Shown: positions 7,681-16,709 of the stretch, piece after piece | Numbering within the stretch: position 1 is the stretch's first letter | How the letters are laid out: each line of letters starts with the position of its first letter | Source: Reichenbachiella versicolor | GTDB taxonomy: Bacteria; Bacteroidota; Bacteroidia; Cytophagales; Cyclobacteriaceae | Length of the DNA stretch: 64,000 nucleotides | Reading direction: 5' to 3' | Assembly (NCBI RefSeq): GCF_003171675.1 | Contig: NZ_QFZQ01000003.1 | Span: 124,001 to 188,000, forward strand | Program-made: the position numbers and the translations under genes | The notes under the pieces: generated by a model | Databases searched by the model: none | Told to the model about the DNA's origin: nothing | What the model saw: only the letters and a program-made list of their open reading frames with translations

Positions 7681-8700
7681 ATGACTAAGTCAATTATTCA
7701 ACGTTTTTTTGTGTTTACTATTGCTGTTTTAGTAACTGCAATAGCCGTTGTACTGTATTTCCTTATTTCTAATAAAGCTCCATTATTATATGGAAAGGTA
7801 GACTTTCAAGTTTCTTATAAAAAGGATCTTTTTCTGGATATATATTATCCCACAAGTCAAAAATTCGCCAAATCTCCTGTGATTCTATATTTTCATGGTG
7901 GAGCTTGGGTAACTGGTATAAAAGGGTCTGTAAATACCAATAAGTTCAATGGTGCATTTAATCGTCTACGTGCCAATGGATATACAGTAGTAAGTGCAGA
8001 ATATACGCTTGCCAAAGAGGGGTATTCACCTTTCCCTGATTGTATACGAGATGGTTATGACGTAATTAAATGGATTGAGAATAATGCAGATAGCCTAAAC
8101 CTTGACCTCGATAATTTTGGGTTGATGGGGGAGTCTGCAGGTGGTCAGATCGCCATGCTGAATGCTTTTGCTGATCCGATCAATTATGGACTTCGTAAGT
8201 CAAAGCCTAATTTGAAATATGTTGTTGATATTTACGGTCCAACAGACTTGTATAATTTATATAAATCACCAACTATAGATTCTGTAAGCAAGTTTATTCA
8301 GAAGTTTCCCGAACCAATTCAAAAGCAACTAGATATTCCAAAAAGAGTATTCGGCTTTGACCCTGAATTAGATACTGCTAAGGCCATGAATTTTGCTTTG
8401 AAATTTTCACCTTTGACTTATCTGAGTAAAGATGTTCCTCCAATGCTGATCATTCATGGAGATGAAGATATTCTAGTACCAATAAAACAGAGTAGGGCAC
8501 TTCAAGCTGGTTTGGTTAGTTTAGGAATCAAAAGTGAATTTCATGCAGTACAAGGAATGAATCATGCTTTTCGTGGAGCAACTAAAGAACAAAAAGATAG
8601 TGTGCAATTTTGGATATCTGACTTTATAATGAAGCAGTATTCTAGTAGGTTAGCGAATAAAGCGAGGTTTATTGATGATTCTAATGAACAGGAGCTGTAG
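7681..8700 (+). CDS. Alpha/beta hydrolase, esterase/lipase (HSL-like)
   Basis: A 339-residue esterase anchored by one N-terminal helix (about 10-30). The oxyanion motif HGGAW is at 72-76, the nucleophile elbow GESAGG puts Ser152 at the active site, and HGDEDILVP and NHAF give Asp263 and His295. All triad residues are in place. The family hydrolyses short acyl esters. The N-terminal helix suggests the enzyme faces the periplasm. It is the last gene of the + strand group that starts with tetR, and it converges on the WD40-caspase gene with 40 bp between them. Confidence 0.9.
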   Translation: MTKSIIQRFFVFTIAVLVTAIAVVLYFLISNKAPLLYGKVDFQVSYKKDLFLDIYYPTSQKFAKSPVILYFHGGAWVTGIKGSVNTNKFNGAFNRLRANGYTVVSAEYTLAKEGYSPFPDCIRDGYDVIKWIENNADSLNLDLDNFGLMGESAGGQIAMLNAFADPINYGLRKSKPNLKYVVDIYGPTDLYNLYKSPTIDSVSKFIQKFPEPIQKQLDIPKRVFGFDPELDTAKAMNFALKFSPLTYLSKDVPPMLIIHGDEDILVPIKQSRALQAGLVSLGIKSEFHAVQGMNHAFRGATKEQKDSVQFWISDFIMKQYSSRLANKARFIDDSNEQEL

Positions 8701-8740
8701 ATAAAGTTTTATTCCATGCCACAATGGGATGCAGATACGA

Positions 8741-11700
8741 CTATTCTATTACAATTGGGAAATCTTGTCCTTGAGAATAAGTTACGGGGAACTGAGGCTT
8801 GCTTTTATATTTTTGAGAGTATTCTGGAACTTGATCATCTATGAATGATTTTAATTCATAAATTGTGACCTTGCCATCCTTAGGAGCTCCGTCTGCTTTT
8901 CCACTCAAGGCCTCTAATAAAACATAGGTGAATAGTCCATGACCCAATTCGTCAAATTCACTGGCAAATTGCTCACTACCAGAGGCTGCTAAAACATGTA
9001 CACCAGAACTTCGTGATAATTGAGCCATAGCTTTCTCTTCTTCAGCACCTCTGGAGGCAAACTGATCAGCAGAGGTCCCAGACTGACAGGCGTCTATAAT
9101 TACTAATTGTTTCAAAGCTGGAATTTCAGCAAGCTTATTTTGTATGGTTTTAGCATTAAGCGCATAGGTTTTTAATTTCTTAAGGTCGTATAGTCGAACA
9201 TTTTCTGTCGGTACAAAGAAAAATTCTCCATCAATAGCAGATCCGTGACCTGCATAGTAAAAATAAAGTACGTCTTGAGGTTTGGCTCTAGAAGCTACTA
9301 AATCAAGAGTTTTTAGAATGTTTGCTTTGGAAGCATCGTTGTCATACACTGAGTAATAATTGATATGATCAAATAGATTCTTTCCTTTTTCCTTGATGGT
9401 CTTTTTAAAACTCTCAGCATCATTTTTTGCGTAGTTTAGATTGAGGGTAGGGTTTCGGTATTTATTGATTCCAATACAAACTACGTGACAAGTAATTTCT
9501 TCAATTTTTGACTTGCGTATGACTTCAATTTGAGTGTTTTTAGATTCTATACGATCAGTATTGAAAGCTGAAATAGTTACTTTATTGTTTCCTGAAACAA
9601 GGTTGAGTTTTATACTTTCATAAATCGATTTCCCAGGTTTTACATTATCAAAAGATACATTATCGATTGTGGAAATACGTTTGCCATTATGCATAACTCT
9701 TAATTCATCTATGCCTTGACCCATATTTGTTATTTTCACTATTACCTCAATAGATTCACGGTCAGTAGATTCTCTAGGTTTAGGTGATACGATTTCTACT
9801 TTTGGTGGGGGAGACTCTTTAAGTTGATTTTTGAGATAATTATTTTGAAATGTTTTGGTTCCTTCAGTAAGAGACTTTCTTAAAATATCTGGTTGATAGT
9901 ACTTTTCGAAAAATTGATCTAACCCATAAGTCTCTAAGCCTTCAACGAAATAGACATATTTTTTTGCGAATTGTGTTGCGTCAAAGTAGCCGGAAGAAGT
10001 CTTACTGAGCCAATTATTTTTGTCAAAGACAATGTGGCTAAATAATTCGATGCCTTTTTCAAGATCCCAAAATCGAGTTGTGCCATCTAAACTGCTAGAC
10101 ACTAAAATCCGGTCATCTTGGATAAGTTGAATTCCAGTGATTTCACCTTCATGACCTTGAAATTTTCTTATTTCTTCGAAAGTTTTTGCATTCCAAAGAA
10201 CAATATTTTTGTCTTTTCCTCCCGTTATAATGTACTGGTCATGATTATCGTATATCACTTGATTAATAGGCCCAGTGTGACCTTTTAATTTTCTTTCGAT
10301 CAATCCAGTATTTGTATTCCAAATCTTCACAGTTCCATCAGAAGAGCTACTAATAAACTCAGAGCCTTTGACTTGTAATGAATTGACTATATCAGTGTGT
10401 CCCACAAATTTCTTAGCCGGAAGGCCAGAGTCAAGCTCAATAAGTTGAAAGGTTTTACCCAATCCTCCAATGAGTAAGTAATTGTCTTTGTGAGCGAATG
10501 ATAATACAAATGGTGAGTTTTGATCAAATGGATATCGTTTGATTAACTCCCCTGTTTCTAGGTTCCACAGTATTGCCGATCCTTCCCAACTACCTGTGGC
10601 TAAAAGTTGTTTATTTTTACTTATAGCTATATCAAATACAATTTCTCTATGCCCTTCAAAGCTCATTACTTTTTTACCTGTATTGACCTCCCACAAAACC
10701 ACATTACCTTTTATGTCTCCAGTAATAATATGGCGGCTATCTGAAGTGAAAACATAGCTTACAATATAGTGTTCACCCAGAAGCTGAGCAATTCTGCCAG
10801 TTTCCAAACTCATTAAGTAAGCTCCGTCAGGCTGATGACCTATAATCATCCATTTTTCATCTGGGCTAATCAGTCTTTTGTTTTTTAAAGCCAGATATCG
10901 ATTAATGTGTGAGTGCAAATATGAGTTCTTTTCGAAAGGAAGTCCTCGGTTAGTTTGTGCAGATTGGTAACCCTGTAATTTGGTAATCAGTTCATTAGTC
11001 TTAACATTCCAAATTTTAGCGGTTTGATCATTTGACACCGTTACTAATTGTGAGCCATCTGGGTTAAACGAAGCATCATTAATTACTTCTTCACCGTGTT
11101 GAAAAGTAGCATTATTATTGTTTTGAAAATCAAAAACCTTTACCTGCTTTTCATAGTTCAAAAAGTAATGTTTCTTAGATAGTCCTACAGATTTTAGACT
11201 TTCAATCTTTTTATTGGAAAGTTGTGTATTCTGCTTACCCGTTAATGTCTGAAATCCACTTTTAGATGCATATAAAATACTATCTCTTTTTATGTCAAAG
11301 TGAGCCCAACATCCACCACAGCTACTCGGGGTTATATTTCTAATAGTGTCAGTTGGTATGCCTGAAGATATATCATAGGTAATGAGTAGACCATTGTCCT
11401 GACCAATAATTATTTCTTGCTCATTTTTGAATGCAACTTGGACACCGTACTGTGTCTTGTTTACTTTAAATTCTTGAATTAGTTTTTGACTTTCGATTTC
11501 AATCAACTGTGCCATCCTGTTATTACCACCTAATAAAAGTTTAGTTCCATCGGAAGAAATAGAGATAGAGTTGATCCAGAAATCGGTAAATATTTCCTTC
11601 TTTTTTTTCCCTGTTATGTAGTCCCAAAAAATAACTTTCTTATCGTAGGCTGCACTTATTAGAACTTCTTGAGAAGGATGAAAGATGATGTCAGAAATTG

Positions 11701-11923
11701 TTTTAGTATGACCTGTGAAGCTTCTTAGTTGACGGCCTGAAACTACTTCCCAAAGTATGATAGACTGATCTTTGCTTCCAGTTGCAATTAGTTTTCCATC
11801 ATTAGAATATGCAACTGTGGTAAGAGCTGCTTCATGTCCTCGTTGAATAACTGTTTTAAAGCTTTGTGAAAAACACTGATTAACAATAAGAATCAGTAAT
11901 ACAAGTAGAGATTGAAGTTTCAT
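8741..11923 (-). CDS. Exported WD40-repeat protein with C-terminal caspase-like (C14) domain
   Basis: A 1060-residue protein. A signal peptide (about 1-19, ending CFS-QSF) is followed by some 12 WD40 blades (about 25-640; repeated GHT..I..V.FSP and .IILW/.KIWN patterns), a linker with an Ig-like module, and a caspase-like peptidase domain (about 815-1060). The catalytic dyad is His893 in YYAGHG and Cys946 in DACQSG. The S1-type region (SRGAEEEKA) and FTYVLLEAL block follow as in bacterial caspase homologues. Location outside the cytoplasm is inferred from the signal peptide. WD40 plus caspase points to a protease triggered by protein binding. The substrate is unknown and no partner is adjacent. 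Confidence 0.93.
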   Translation of the reverse strand: MKLQSLLVLLILIVNQCFSQSFKTVIQRGHEAALTTVAYSNDGKLIATGSKDQSIILWEVVSGRQLRSFTGHTKTISDIIFHPSQEVLISAAYDKKVIFWDYITGKKKKEIFTDFWINSISISSDGTKLLLGGNNRMAQLIEIESQKLIQEFKVNKTQYGVQVAFKNEQEIIIGQDNGLLITYDISSGIPTDTIRNITPSSCGGCWAHFDIKRDSILYASKSGFQTLTGKQNTQLSNKKIESLKSVGLSKKHYFLNYEKQVKVFDFQNNNNATFQHGEEVINDASFNPDGSQLVTVSNDQTAKIWNVKTNELITKLQGYQSAQTNRGLPFEKNSYLHSHINRYLALKNKRLISPDEKWMIIGHQPDGAYLMSLETGRIAQLLGEHYIVSYVFTSDSRHIITGDIKGNVVLWEVNTGKKVMSFEGHREIVFDIAISKNKQLLATGSWEGSAILWNLETGELIKRYPFDQNSPFVLSFAHKDNYLLIGGLGKTFQLIELDSGLPAKKFVGHTDIVNSLQVKGSEFISSSSDGTVKIWNTNTGLIERKLKGHTGPINQVIYDNHDQYIITGGKDKNIVLWNAKTFEEIRKFQGHEGEITGIQLIQDDRILVSSSLDGTTRFWDLEKGIELFSHIVFDKNNWLSKTSSGYFDATQFAKKYVYFVEGLETYGLDQFFEKYYQPDILRKSLTEGTKTFQNNYLKNQLKESPPPKVEIVSPKPRESTDRESIEVIVKITNMGQGIDELRVMHNGKRISTIDNVSFDNVKPGKSIYESIKLNLVSGNNKVTISAFNTDRIESKNTQIEVIRKSKIEEITCHVVCIGINKYRNPTLNLNYAKNDAESFKKTIKEKGKNLFDHINYYSVYDNDASKANILKTLDLVASRAKPQDVLYFYYAGHGSAIDGEFFFVPTENVRLYDLKKLKTYALNAKTIQNKLAEIPALKQLVIIDACQSGTSADQFASRGAEEEKAMAQLSRSSGVHVLAASGSEQFASEFDELGHGLFTYVLLEALSGKADGAPKDGKVTIYELKSFIDDQVPEYSQKYKSKPQFPVTYSQGQDFPIVIE

Positions 11924-12238
11924 GAATCTAAGTTAGTTTTATAAAGATGAATAAAATGATAGACTCTTACAGGCATATTAATTGTACAATATTAGCATAT
12001 AAAACCTTTGGTGTTCAATCTAAACTGTTATCGCTTCATAGCTCCTATTTATACGTTTCCTCAGAGACTGAATTTATTTAAAAGGTTTCTTTTGGGATTT
12101 ACTAAATAGAAGTCTGCTATGTCGCAGTTTGAGTTCTGTATTTGCGCAAGCGTTTGCTCAAGATGTTTCTGTGTCAATTTGCCACATTTGTGTTTAAGGT
12201 ATTAGAACTAATTGTCAATTGATAAGACAGAATAAGAT
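11924..12238. other. 315-bp divergent intergenic region
   Basis: It must contain the promoters of the WD40-caspase gene (-) and the sugar-acid operon (+). I see no strong TAnnTTTG element, palindrome or hairpin. One frame reads like a signal-peptide end (SSVFAQAFAQD near 12130-12165) but stops soon after, so no gene is called. Confidence 0.4.
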
Positions 12239-13252
12239 ATGAAGTACATAGTGTGCGAAGAACCGGGCAAGTTCGAATTAAAAGAGAAGGAAGCTCCGGT
12301 AAGAAAAGAAGGTGAAGCATTGTTGAAAATCAACAAGGTAGGTATTTGTGGAACGGATTTGCACGCTTATGCCGGGAATCAAGCATTCTTTACATACCCT
12401 AGGATTTTAGGTCACGAATTAGCATCTACAGTATTAGAGATTGATGAAAATCCCCAAGGTATCAAGGCTGGTGATAATGTGATTGTCATGCCATATGTGA
12501 GCTGTGGTAAGTGTGTAGCTTGTAGAGCTGGAAAAACTAACTGTTGTACTAATATTACTGTGTTAGGAGTGCATGGTGATGGTGGGATGCAGGAGCAAAT
12601 AAGTGTACCAGCTAATATTTTACTTCCAGCTGGAAATCTCTCTGATGATGAAATGGCAATTGTAGAGCCTTTGGCCATCGGAGCTCACGCGATTCGTAGA
12701 GCAGATGTTCAAGAGGGAGAAACTGTGGTAGTAATCGGTTGTGGTCCTATAGGTATCGGCATGATGAAATTGGCTCAAGTAGCTGGAGCTAAAGTAATTG
12801 CTCTAGATATGAATGATGATAGACTTAAGTATGCTAAGGAAGAAATAGGAGTTGACTACATAGTTAATGTAACAGATAATCCTGTAGAGAAAGTATCAGA
12901 AATTACTGGTGGTGATCTGGCTACAGCAGTGTTTGATGCCACAGGTCACAAGGGAGCATTAGAAGCAGGTCCAGATTATATGGCTCATGGAGGCAGATAC
13001 GTTTTAGTAGGGTTGTCCAAGGGAGAGTTGACATTCTTGCATCCTAAAATTCATGCGAAAGAAACTACAATAATGTGTAGTAGAAATGCCACGATAGAGG
13101 ATTTCGAACACGTAGTTAATGTTTTGAATAGTGGAGCGTTCCCAACTAGCTCATTTATAACGCACAATGTTGATATGACTGAGATGATTGAGAATTTTGA
13201 TAGTTGGCTAAAACCAGAAACAGGAGTTATAAAAGCAACTGTTAATTTTTAA
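12239..13252 (+). CDS. Zinc alcohol dehydrogenase, probable L-galactonate 5-dehydrogenase
   Basis: A 337-residue medium-chain zinc dehydrogenase. Catalytic zinc ligands C37 (GICGTDLH), H59-E60 (GHE) and E143 are present, and so are all four structural zinc cysteines C89, C92, C95 and C103. The Rossmann motif is GCGPIGIG near 169. Length and neighbours (UxaA, UxaB, lactonase, L-fucose-type dehydrogenase) fit LgoD of E. coli, which oxidises L-galactonate to D-tagaturonate. General membership of the family is seen; the exact substrate is inferred from the operon. It is the first gene of the operon, 19 bp before uxaA. A paralogue at 60264 has lost the structural zinc site. Confidence 0.85.
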   Translation: MKYIVCEEPGKFELKEKEAPVRKEGEALLKINKVGICGTDLHAYAGNQAFFTYPRILGHELASTVLEIDENPQGIKAGDNVIVMPYVSCGKCVACRAGKTNCCTNITVLGVHGDGGMQEQISVPANILLPAGNLSDDEMAIVEPLAIGAHAIRRADVQEGETVVVIGCGPIGIGMMKLAQVAGAKVIALDMNDDRLKYAKEEIGVDYIVNVTDNPVEKVSEITGGDLATAVFDATGHKGALEAGPDYMAHGGRYVLVGLSKGELTFLHPKIHAKETTIMCSRNATIEDFEHVVNVLNSGAFPTSSFITHNVDMTEMIENFDSWLKPETGVIKATVNF

Positions 13253-13271
13253 AGAATAAAATACTAAAAAA

Positions 13272-14924
13272 GTGTCCAATCGATATGCACAAATAGATTC
13301 ACGTGACAATATCATCGTTGCGATTCAGGATCTAAATAAAGGAGAAGAAGTAAGTGTAGCAGGAAAAACGCTGACTCTTGTAGAAGATATTCAAGCAAAG
13401 CACAAGTTCGCATTGAACGATTATAAGGCAGGTGATGAAATATTCATGTACGGTGTCTTGGTAGGTAAAGCAATGAAAGATATCCCTATGGGTGCTGCTA
13501 TTACTACAGATAACTTGAAGCATGCTTCCGCAGAATATTCTGGTAAAAAGGAGAAACCTCATTGGATAGGTCCAGACGTGTCTAAGTATGAGGGAAGGAC
13601 TTTTAATGGATACCATAGAGCTGATGGGAAAGTCGGCACAGGTAACTACTGGATCGTATTTGCTTTAACTTTCTGTGAAAATAGAAATCTTGATGTATTA
13701 AAGGCTGCTTTGACTGAATCCCTGGGGTATGAGACCGAGAAAGATTTTGCAGTAGATACTCAGGCATTAGTTGAAGTAATGAAAAATGGTGGTTCTGAAG
13801 ATGATATTCTCAATACGGATATTATCCGCACAAAAGAAGAAATCATTAAGAGCAGAATTTTCCCTAATGTAGATGGTATCAAGATTCTAAGACATGAAGG
13901 TGGATGTGGAGGAACTAGAGCGGATTCTATAGTTCTTTGTAATCTATTGGCTGGTTACTTGACAAACCCTAATGTAGCTGGAGCAACTGTTTTGAGTCTT
14001 GGATGTCAAAATGCTCAGATTCAGGTGTTACAAGATGCGATAAAGAAAAAAGATCCTAATTTTTCTAAGCCTCTTCATATTTTTGAGCAGCAACAATCTA
14101 AAAGCGAAAGGTCATTTATAGAAGGTGCAGTGAAGATGACTTTTATGGGGCTTCAGGAAGCGAATAAGATTGAACGTAAACCTGCACCAATAAGTAAGCT
14201 TGTACTTGGCTTAGAATGTGGAGGTTCTGATGGGTTTTCTGGTATTTCTGCTAATCCTTCATTGGGATATGCATCTGACTTATTAGCTGCATTGGGAGGT
14301 TCACCTGTATTGGCCGAATTCCCAGAGTTGAACGGAGTCGAGCAAGAGTTGATTGACAGATGTGTGAATGAAGAAGATGCAGAAAAGTTTGCAGGATTGA
14401 TGAAAGCCTATGGTGATAAAGCAATAGCAGTAGGATCAGGCTTCGAAAGCAACCCTTCTCCAGGAAATATTAAGGATGGACTTATTACTGATGCTATGAA
14501 GTCTGCAGGTGCAGCGAAGAAAGGTGGTACTTCACCTGTAGTGGAAGTGTTAGATTATACCGAACCAGTGACTAAACCGGGTCTGAATCTATTATGTACT
14601 CCTGGTAATGATGTCGAAAGTACTACTGGTTTAGCAGGATCTGGATGTAACGTGGTCGTATTCACGACAGGACTAGGAACCCCTACAGGAAATCCAGTTG
14701 TACCTGTAATAAAGCTATCTAGTAATAACAAGCTTTCGGAAAAAATGAGCGATGTGATAGACTTCAACGCCGGTACAGTAATAAGTGGTGAAGACACTAT
14801 CCAAACGAAAGGAGAAGAGTTATTAGAATATATTATAAAAGTGGCTAGTGGTGAGGAAGTTACTAATGCTACTAGACTTGGTCATGATGATTTTATTCCA
14901 TGGAAGAGAGATATTTCTCTTTAA
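13272..14924 (+). CDS. uxaA: Altronate dehydratase UxaA
   Basis: A 550-residue UxaA/GarD-family dehydratase, somewhat longer than the E. coli enzyme. The N-terminal SAF domain (about 8-95) is followed by the catalytic core with HRADGKVGTGNYW near 115-127, a HEGGCGG motif, GLECGGSDGFSG and the C-terminal LLCTPGNDVES region. The family dehydrates D-altronate to 2-keto-3-deoxy-D-gluconate using Fe2+ or Mn2+. The start is a GTG 19 bp after the preceding dehydrogenase and gives the complete SAF domain. Related family members use galactarate or other aldonates, but a UxaB gene follows, which favours altronate. Confidence 0.92.
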   Translation: MSNRYAQIDSRDNIIVAIQDLNKGEEVSVAGKTLTLVEDIQAKHKFALNDYKAGDEIFMYGVLVGKAMKDIPMGAAITTDNLKHASAEYSGKKEKPHWIGPDVSKYEGRTFNGYHRADGKVGTGNYWIVFALTFCENRNLDVLKAALTESLGYETEKDFAVDTQALVEVMKNGGSEDDILNTDIIRTKEEIIKSRIFPNVDGIKILRHEGGCGGTRADSIVLCNLLAGYLTNPNVAGATVLSLGCQNAQIQVLQDAIKKKDPNFSKPLHIFEQQQSKSERSFIEGAVKMTFMGLQEANKIERKPAPISKLVLGLECGGSDGFSGISANPSLGYASDLLAALGGSPVLAEFPELNGVEQELIDRCVNEEDAEKFAGLMKAYGDKAIAVGSGFESNPSPGNIKDGLITDAMKSAGAAKKGGTSPVVEVLDYTEPVTKPGLNLLCTPGNDVESTTGLAGSGCNVVVFTTGLGTPTGNPVVPVIKLSSNNKLSEKMSDVIDFNAGTVISGEDTIQTKGEELLEYIIKVASGEEVTNATRLGHDDFIPWKRDISL

Positions 14925-15272
14925 AATGAATGTCATTCGAATAACTGATTAGGCTAAAATCTTAATTGGTTTTTTAGAAACTTTTCGAGATGGGTTAGAC
15001 TAAGTTTCTAATGACAAACAGATAAATCAAATTTTCCGATTTGAAGAGTCGGGGAATTAATCACAAAGGTCTGTCACCTTGTGATTAAAAACTTATTAAG
15101 GTTAGTCAAGTCGGCGAGGAGCTGTTTTTTGCTACTGTCAGTTCCTTGTCCGACGAGACCCTTATTTTAAAATAAATAAACGTTTTCTGAGAAAAGGGAG
15201 TCTTAGCGGCTTGAGGTTTAGGACCATTAAGATTCTTTAATATGATCAGACTAATAAGCATAAGAAATTATA
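14925..15272 (+). other. 348-bp structured intergenic region between uxaA and uxaB
   Basis: No gene is seen. Five hairpins lie in a row: 14974-15011 (perfect 10-bp arms), 15030-15058, 15057-15088, 15110-15154 (15 pairs, one bulge) and 15198-15235. In the second, fourth and fifth, mismatches are G-U pairs only if the + strand is the RNA, so the structure belongs to the operon transcript. Possible roles are attenuation, differential mRNA stability or a small RNA. Confidence 0.6.
15110..15154 (+). terminator. Long RNA hairpin upstream of uxaB
   Basis: GTCGGCGAGGAGCTG (15110-15124) pairs with CAGTTCCTTGTCCGAC (15139-15154): 15 pairs including two G-U, one bulged U, 14-nt loop. It has no downstream T-run, so it is more likely a processing or stability element than a plain terminator. 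Confidence 0.5.
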
Positions 15273-16709
15273 ATGGAACAATTAAGCAGAAATACTCATT
15301 CCGCACCAGCTCGTACTGAGCGTATTTTACAATTTGGAGAAGGTAACTTTCTAAGAGCATTTGCTGACTGGATGATTGATAAAATGAACAAAGAAGCTGA
15401 CTTTGATGGGGGAGTCGTAGCTGTTCAGCCAATTGATAGAGGCATGATCAAAATGATCAACGATCAAGATGGTCTTTACACTGTCCTATTAAATGGGATA
15501 AAAAATGGAGAGGCAGTAAAGGAGTATGAAGTAGTGGATTGCATCCAGAGAGGATTGGATCCATATACTCAGTTCGAAGAGTACTTAGCTATTGCTGAAA
15601 ATCCAGAATTAAGGTTTGTAATATCTAATACGACTGAGGCGGGTATTGCTTACCATGAAAATAATACTATTAATGATGCTCCTCCTAGCAGTTTTCCTGC
15701 TAAGTTGACTGTACTATTAAAGAAAAGGTTTGATGCTTTTGCTGGTGCAACTGACAAAGGCTTGATTTTCATTCCATGTGAGTTGATAGATAGAAATGGT
15801 GATAATCTGAAGAGAATCATTCTTCAGTATGCCGAAGAATGGGGCTTATCTACAGAGTTTAAAACTTGGGTCGAAGAACATAATATTTTCACCAATACAT
15901 TAGTAGACCGAATTGTACCAGGATACCCTAAGACTAAGATCGAAGAAATTACGAAAGAGATTGGTTACAAGGATAATATAGTGGTAGAAGGGGAACAGTT
16001 CCACCTATGGGTCATCGAAGGACCTCAATCGGTGAAAGATGAATTTCCTTCGGAGAAGTGTGGGTTGAATGTAATCTTTACTGATGACATGGCTCCATAT
16101 AGAACTCGTAAGGTGAGAATTCTAAATGGGGCGCATACTACTATGGTACCAGTAGCTTACCTATATGGAATAGAGTATGTAAGAGAGTCTGTAGAACATG
16201 AAGTAGTAGGTGAGTGGATCAAAGACGCTATATATAAAGAAATTGTACCTACACTAGATCTTTCAAAGGAGGAACTAGAATCGTTCTCAGCGGATGTAAT
16301 CGATAGGTTTAGAAATCCATACTTGAAGCATGCATTGATGAGTATCTCTTTGAACTCAGTATCTAAGTTCAAGACTAGAGTATTACCATCATTGACTCAA
16401 TACGTTGATTTAAAAGGAGAGCTTCCTCAGAAGTTGGTAATATCTTTATCTGCTTTAATTGCATTCTATAAAGGTAATGTAGGAGGTAAAGAAATCGCAT
16501 TAAATGATGATGCTTCAGTTCTAGAGTTTGCAGCTTCTGCTTGGTCTGAATATACTGATGTAGCATCATTGAAGTCAGTTGCAGAGTCATTCTTGGGGAA
16601 TGAGTCTTTTTGGGGACAAGATTTAAATAAAATCACCGGTTTAACAGACGCAGTTGCAGAAAACTTAGCAGTTATCCTAGGAGATGGTATTCAAAACCTA
16701 TTAGGGTAA
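15273..16709 (+). CDS. uxaB: Tagaturonate reductase UxaB
   Basis: A 478-residue member of the mannitol dehydrogenase family, close to the 483 residues of E. coli UxaB. The N-terminal motif ILQFGEGNFLRAFADWMID is characteristic of tagaturonate reductase. The C-terminal domain carries RVRKILNGAHT-type active-site sequence (KVRILNGAHTTMVPVAYL) with the catalytic Lys/Asn/His set, and KFKTRVLPSL. It reduces D-tagaturonate to D-altronate with NADH. Its product is the substrate of UxaA upstream. No UxaC isomerase is present, so tagaturonate must come from another source, most simply the LgoD-like dehydrogenase. The stop overlaps the next start (TAATG). Confidence 0.94.
   Translation: MEQLSRNTHSAPARTERILQFGEGNFLRAFADWMIDKMNKEADFDGGVVAVQPIDRGMIKMINDQDGLYTVLLNGIKNGEAVKEYEVVDCIQRGLDPYTQFEEYLAIAENPELRFVISNTTEAGIAYHENNTINDAPPSSFPAKLTVLLKKRFDAFAGATDKGLIFIPCELIDRNGDNLKRIILQYAEEWGLSTEFKTWVEEHNIFTNTLVDRIVPGYPKTKIEEITKEIGYKDNIVVEGEQFHLWVIEGPQSVKDEFPSEKCGLNVIFTDDMAPYRTRKVRILNGAHTTMVPVAYLYGIEYVRESVEHEVVGEWIKDAIYKEIVPTLDLSKEELESFSADVIDRFRNPYLKHALMSISLNSVSKFKTRVLPSLTQYVDLKGELPQKLVISLSALIAFYKGNVGGKEIALNDDASVLEFAASAWSEYTDVASLKSVAESFLGNESFWGQDLNKITGLTDAVAENLAVILGDGIQNLLG

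Noticed and set aside
12119-12190. Possible remnant of an exported protein (frame with SSVFAQAFAQD)
   Set aside because: It resembles a signal-peptide end but ends in a stop after about 25 codons, with nothing recognisable downstream.
16375-16590. Antisense frame in uxaB, like many other minus-strand frames over clear genes
   Set aside because: Composition follows the reverse complement of the sense codons and no motif is found.
13272-16709. Reading uxaA/uxaB as part of a galacturonate pathway
   Set aside because: No UxaC isomerase, galacturonate transporter or pectinase is present, whereas L-fucose-type genes share the operon. It remains possible if uxaC is elsewhere.
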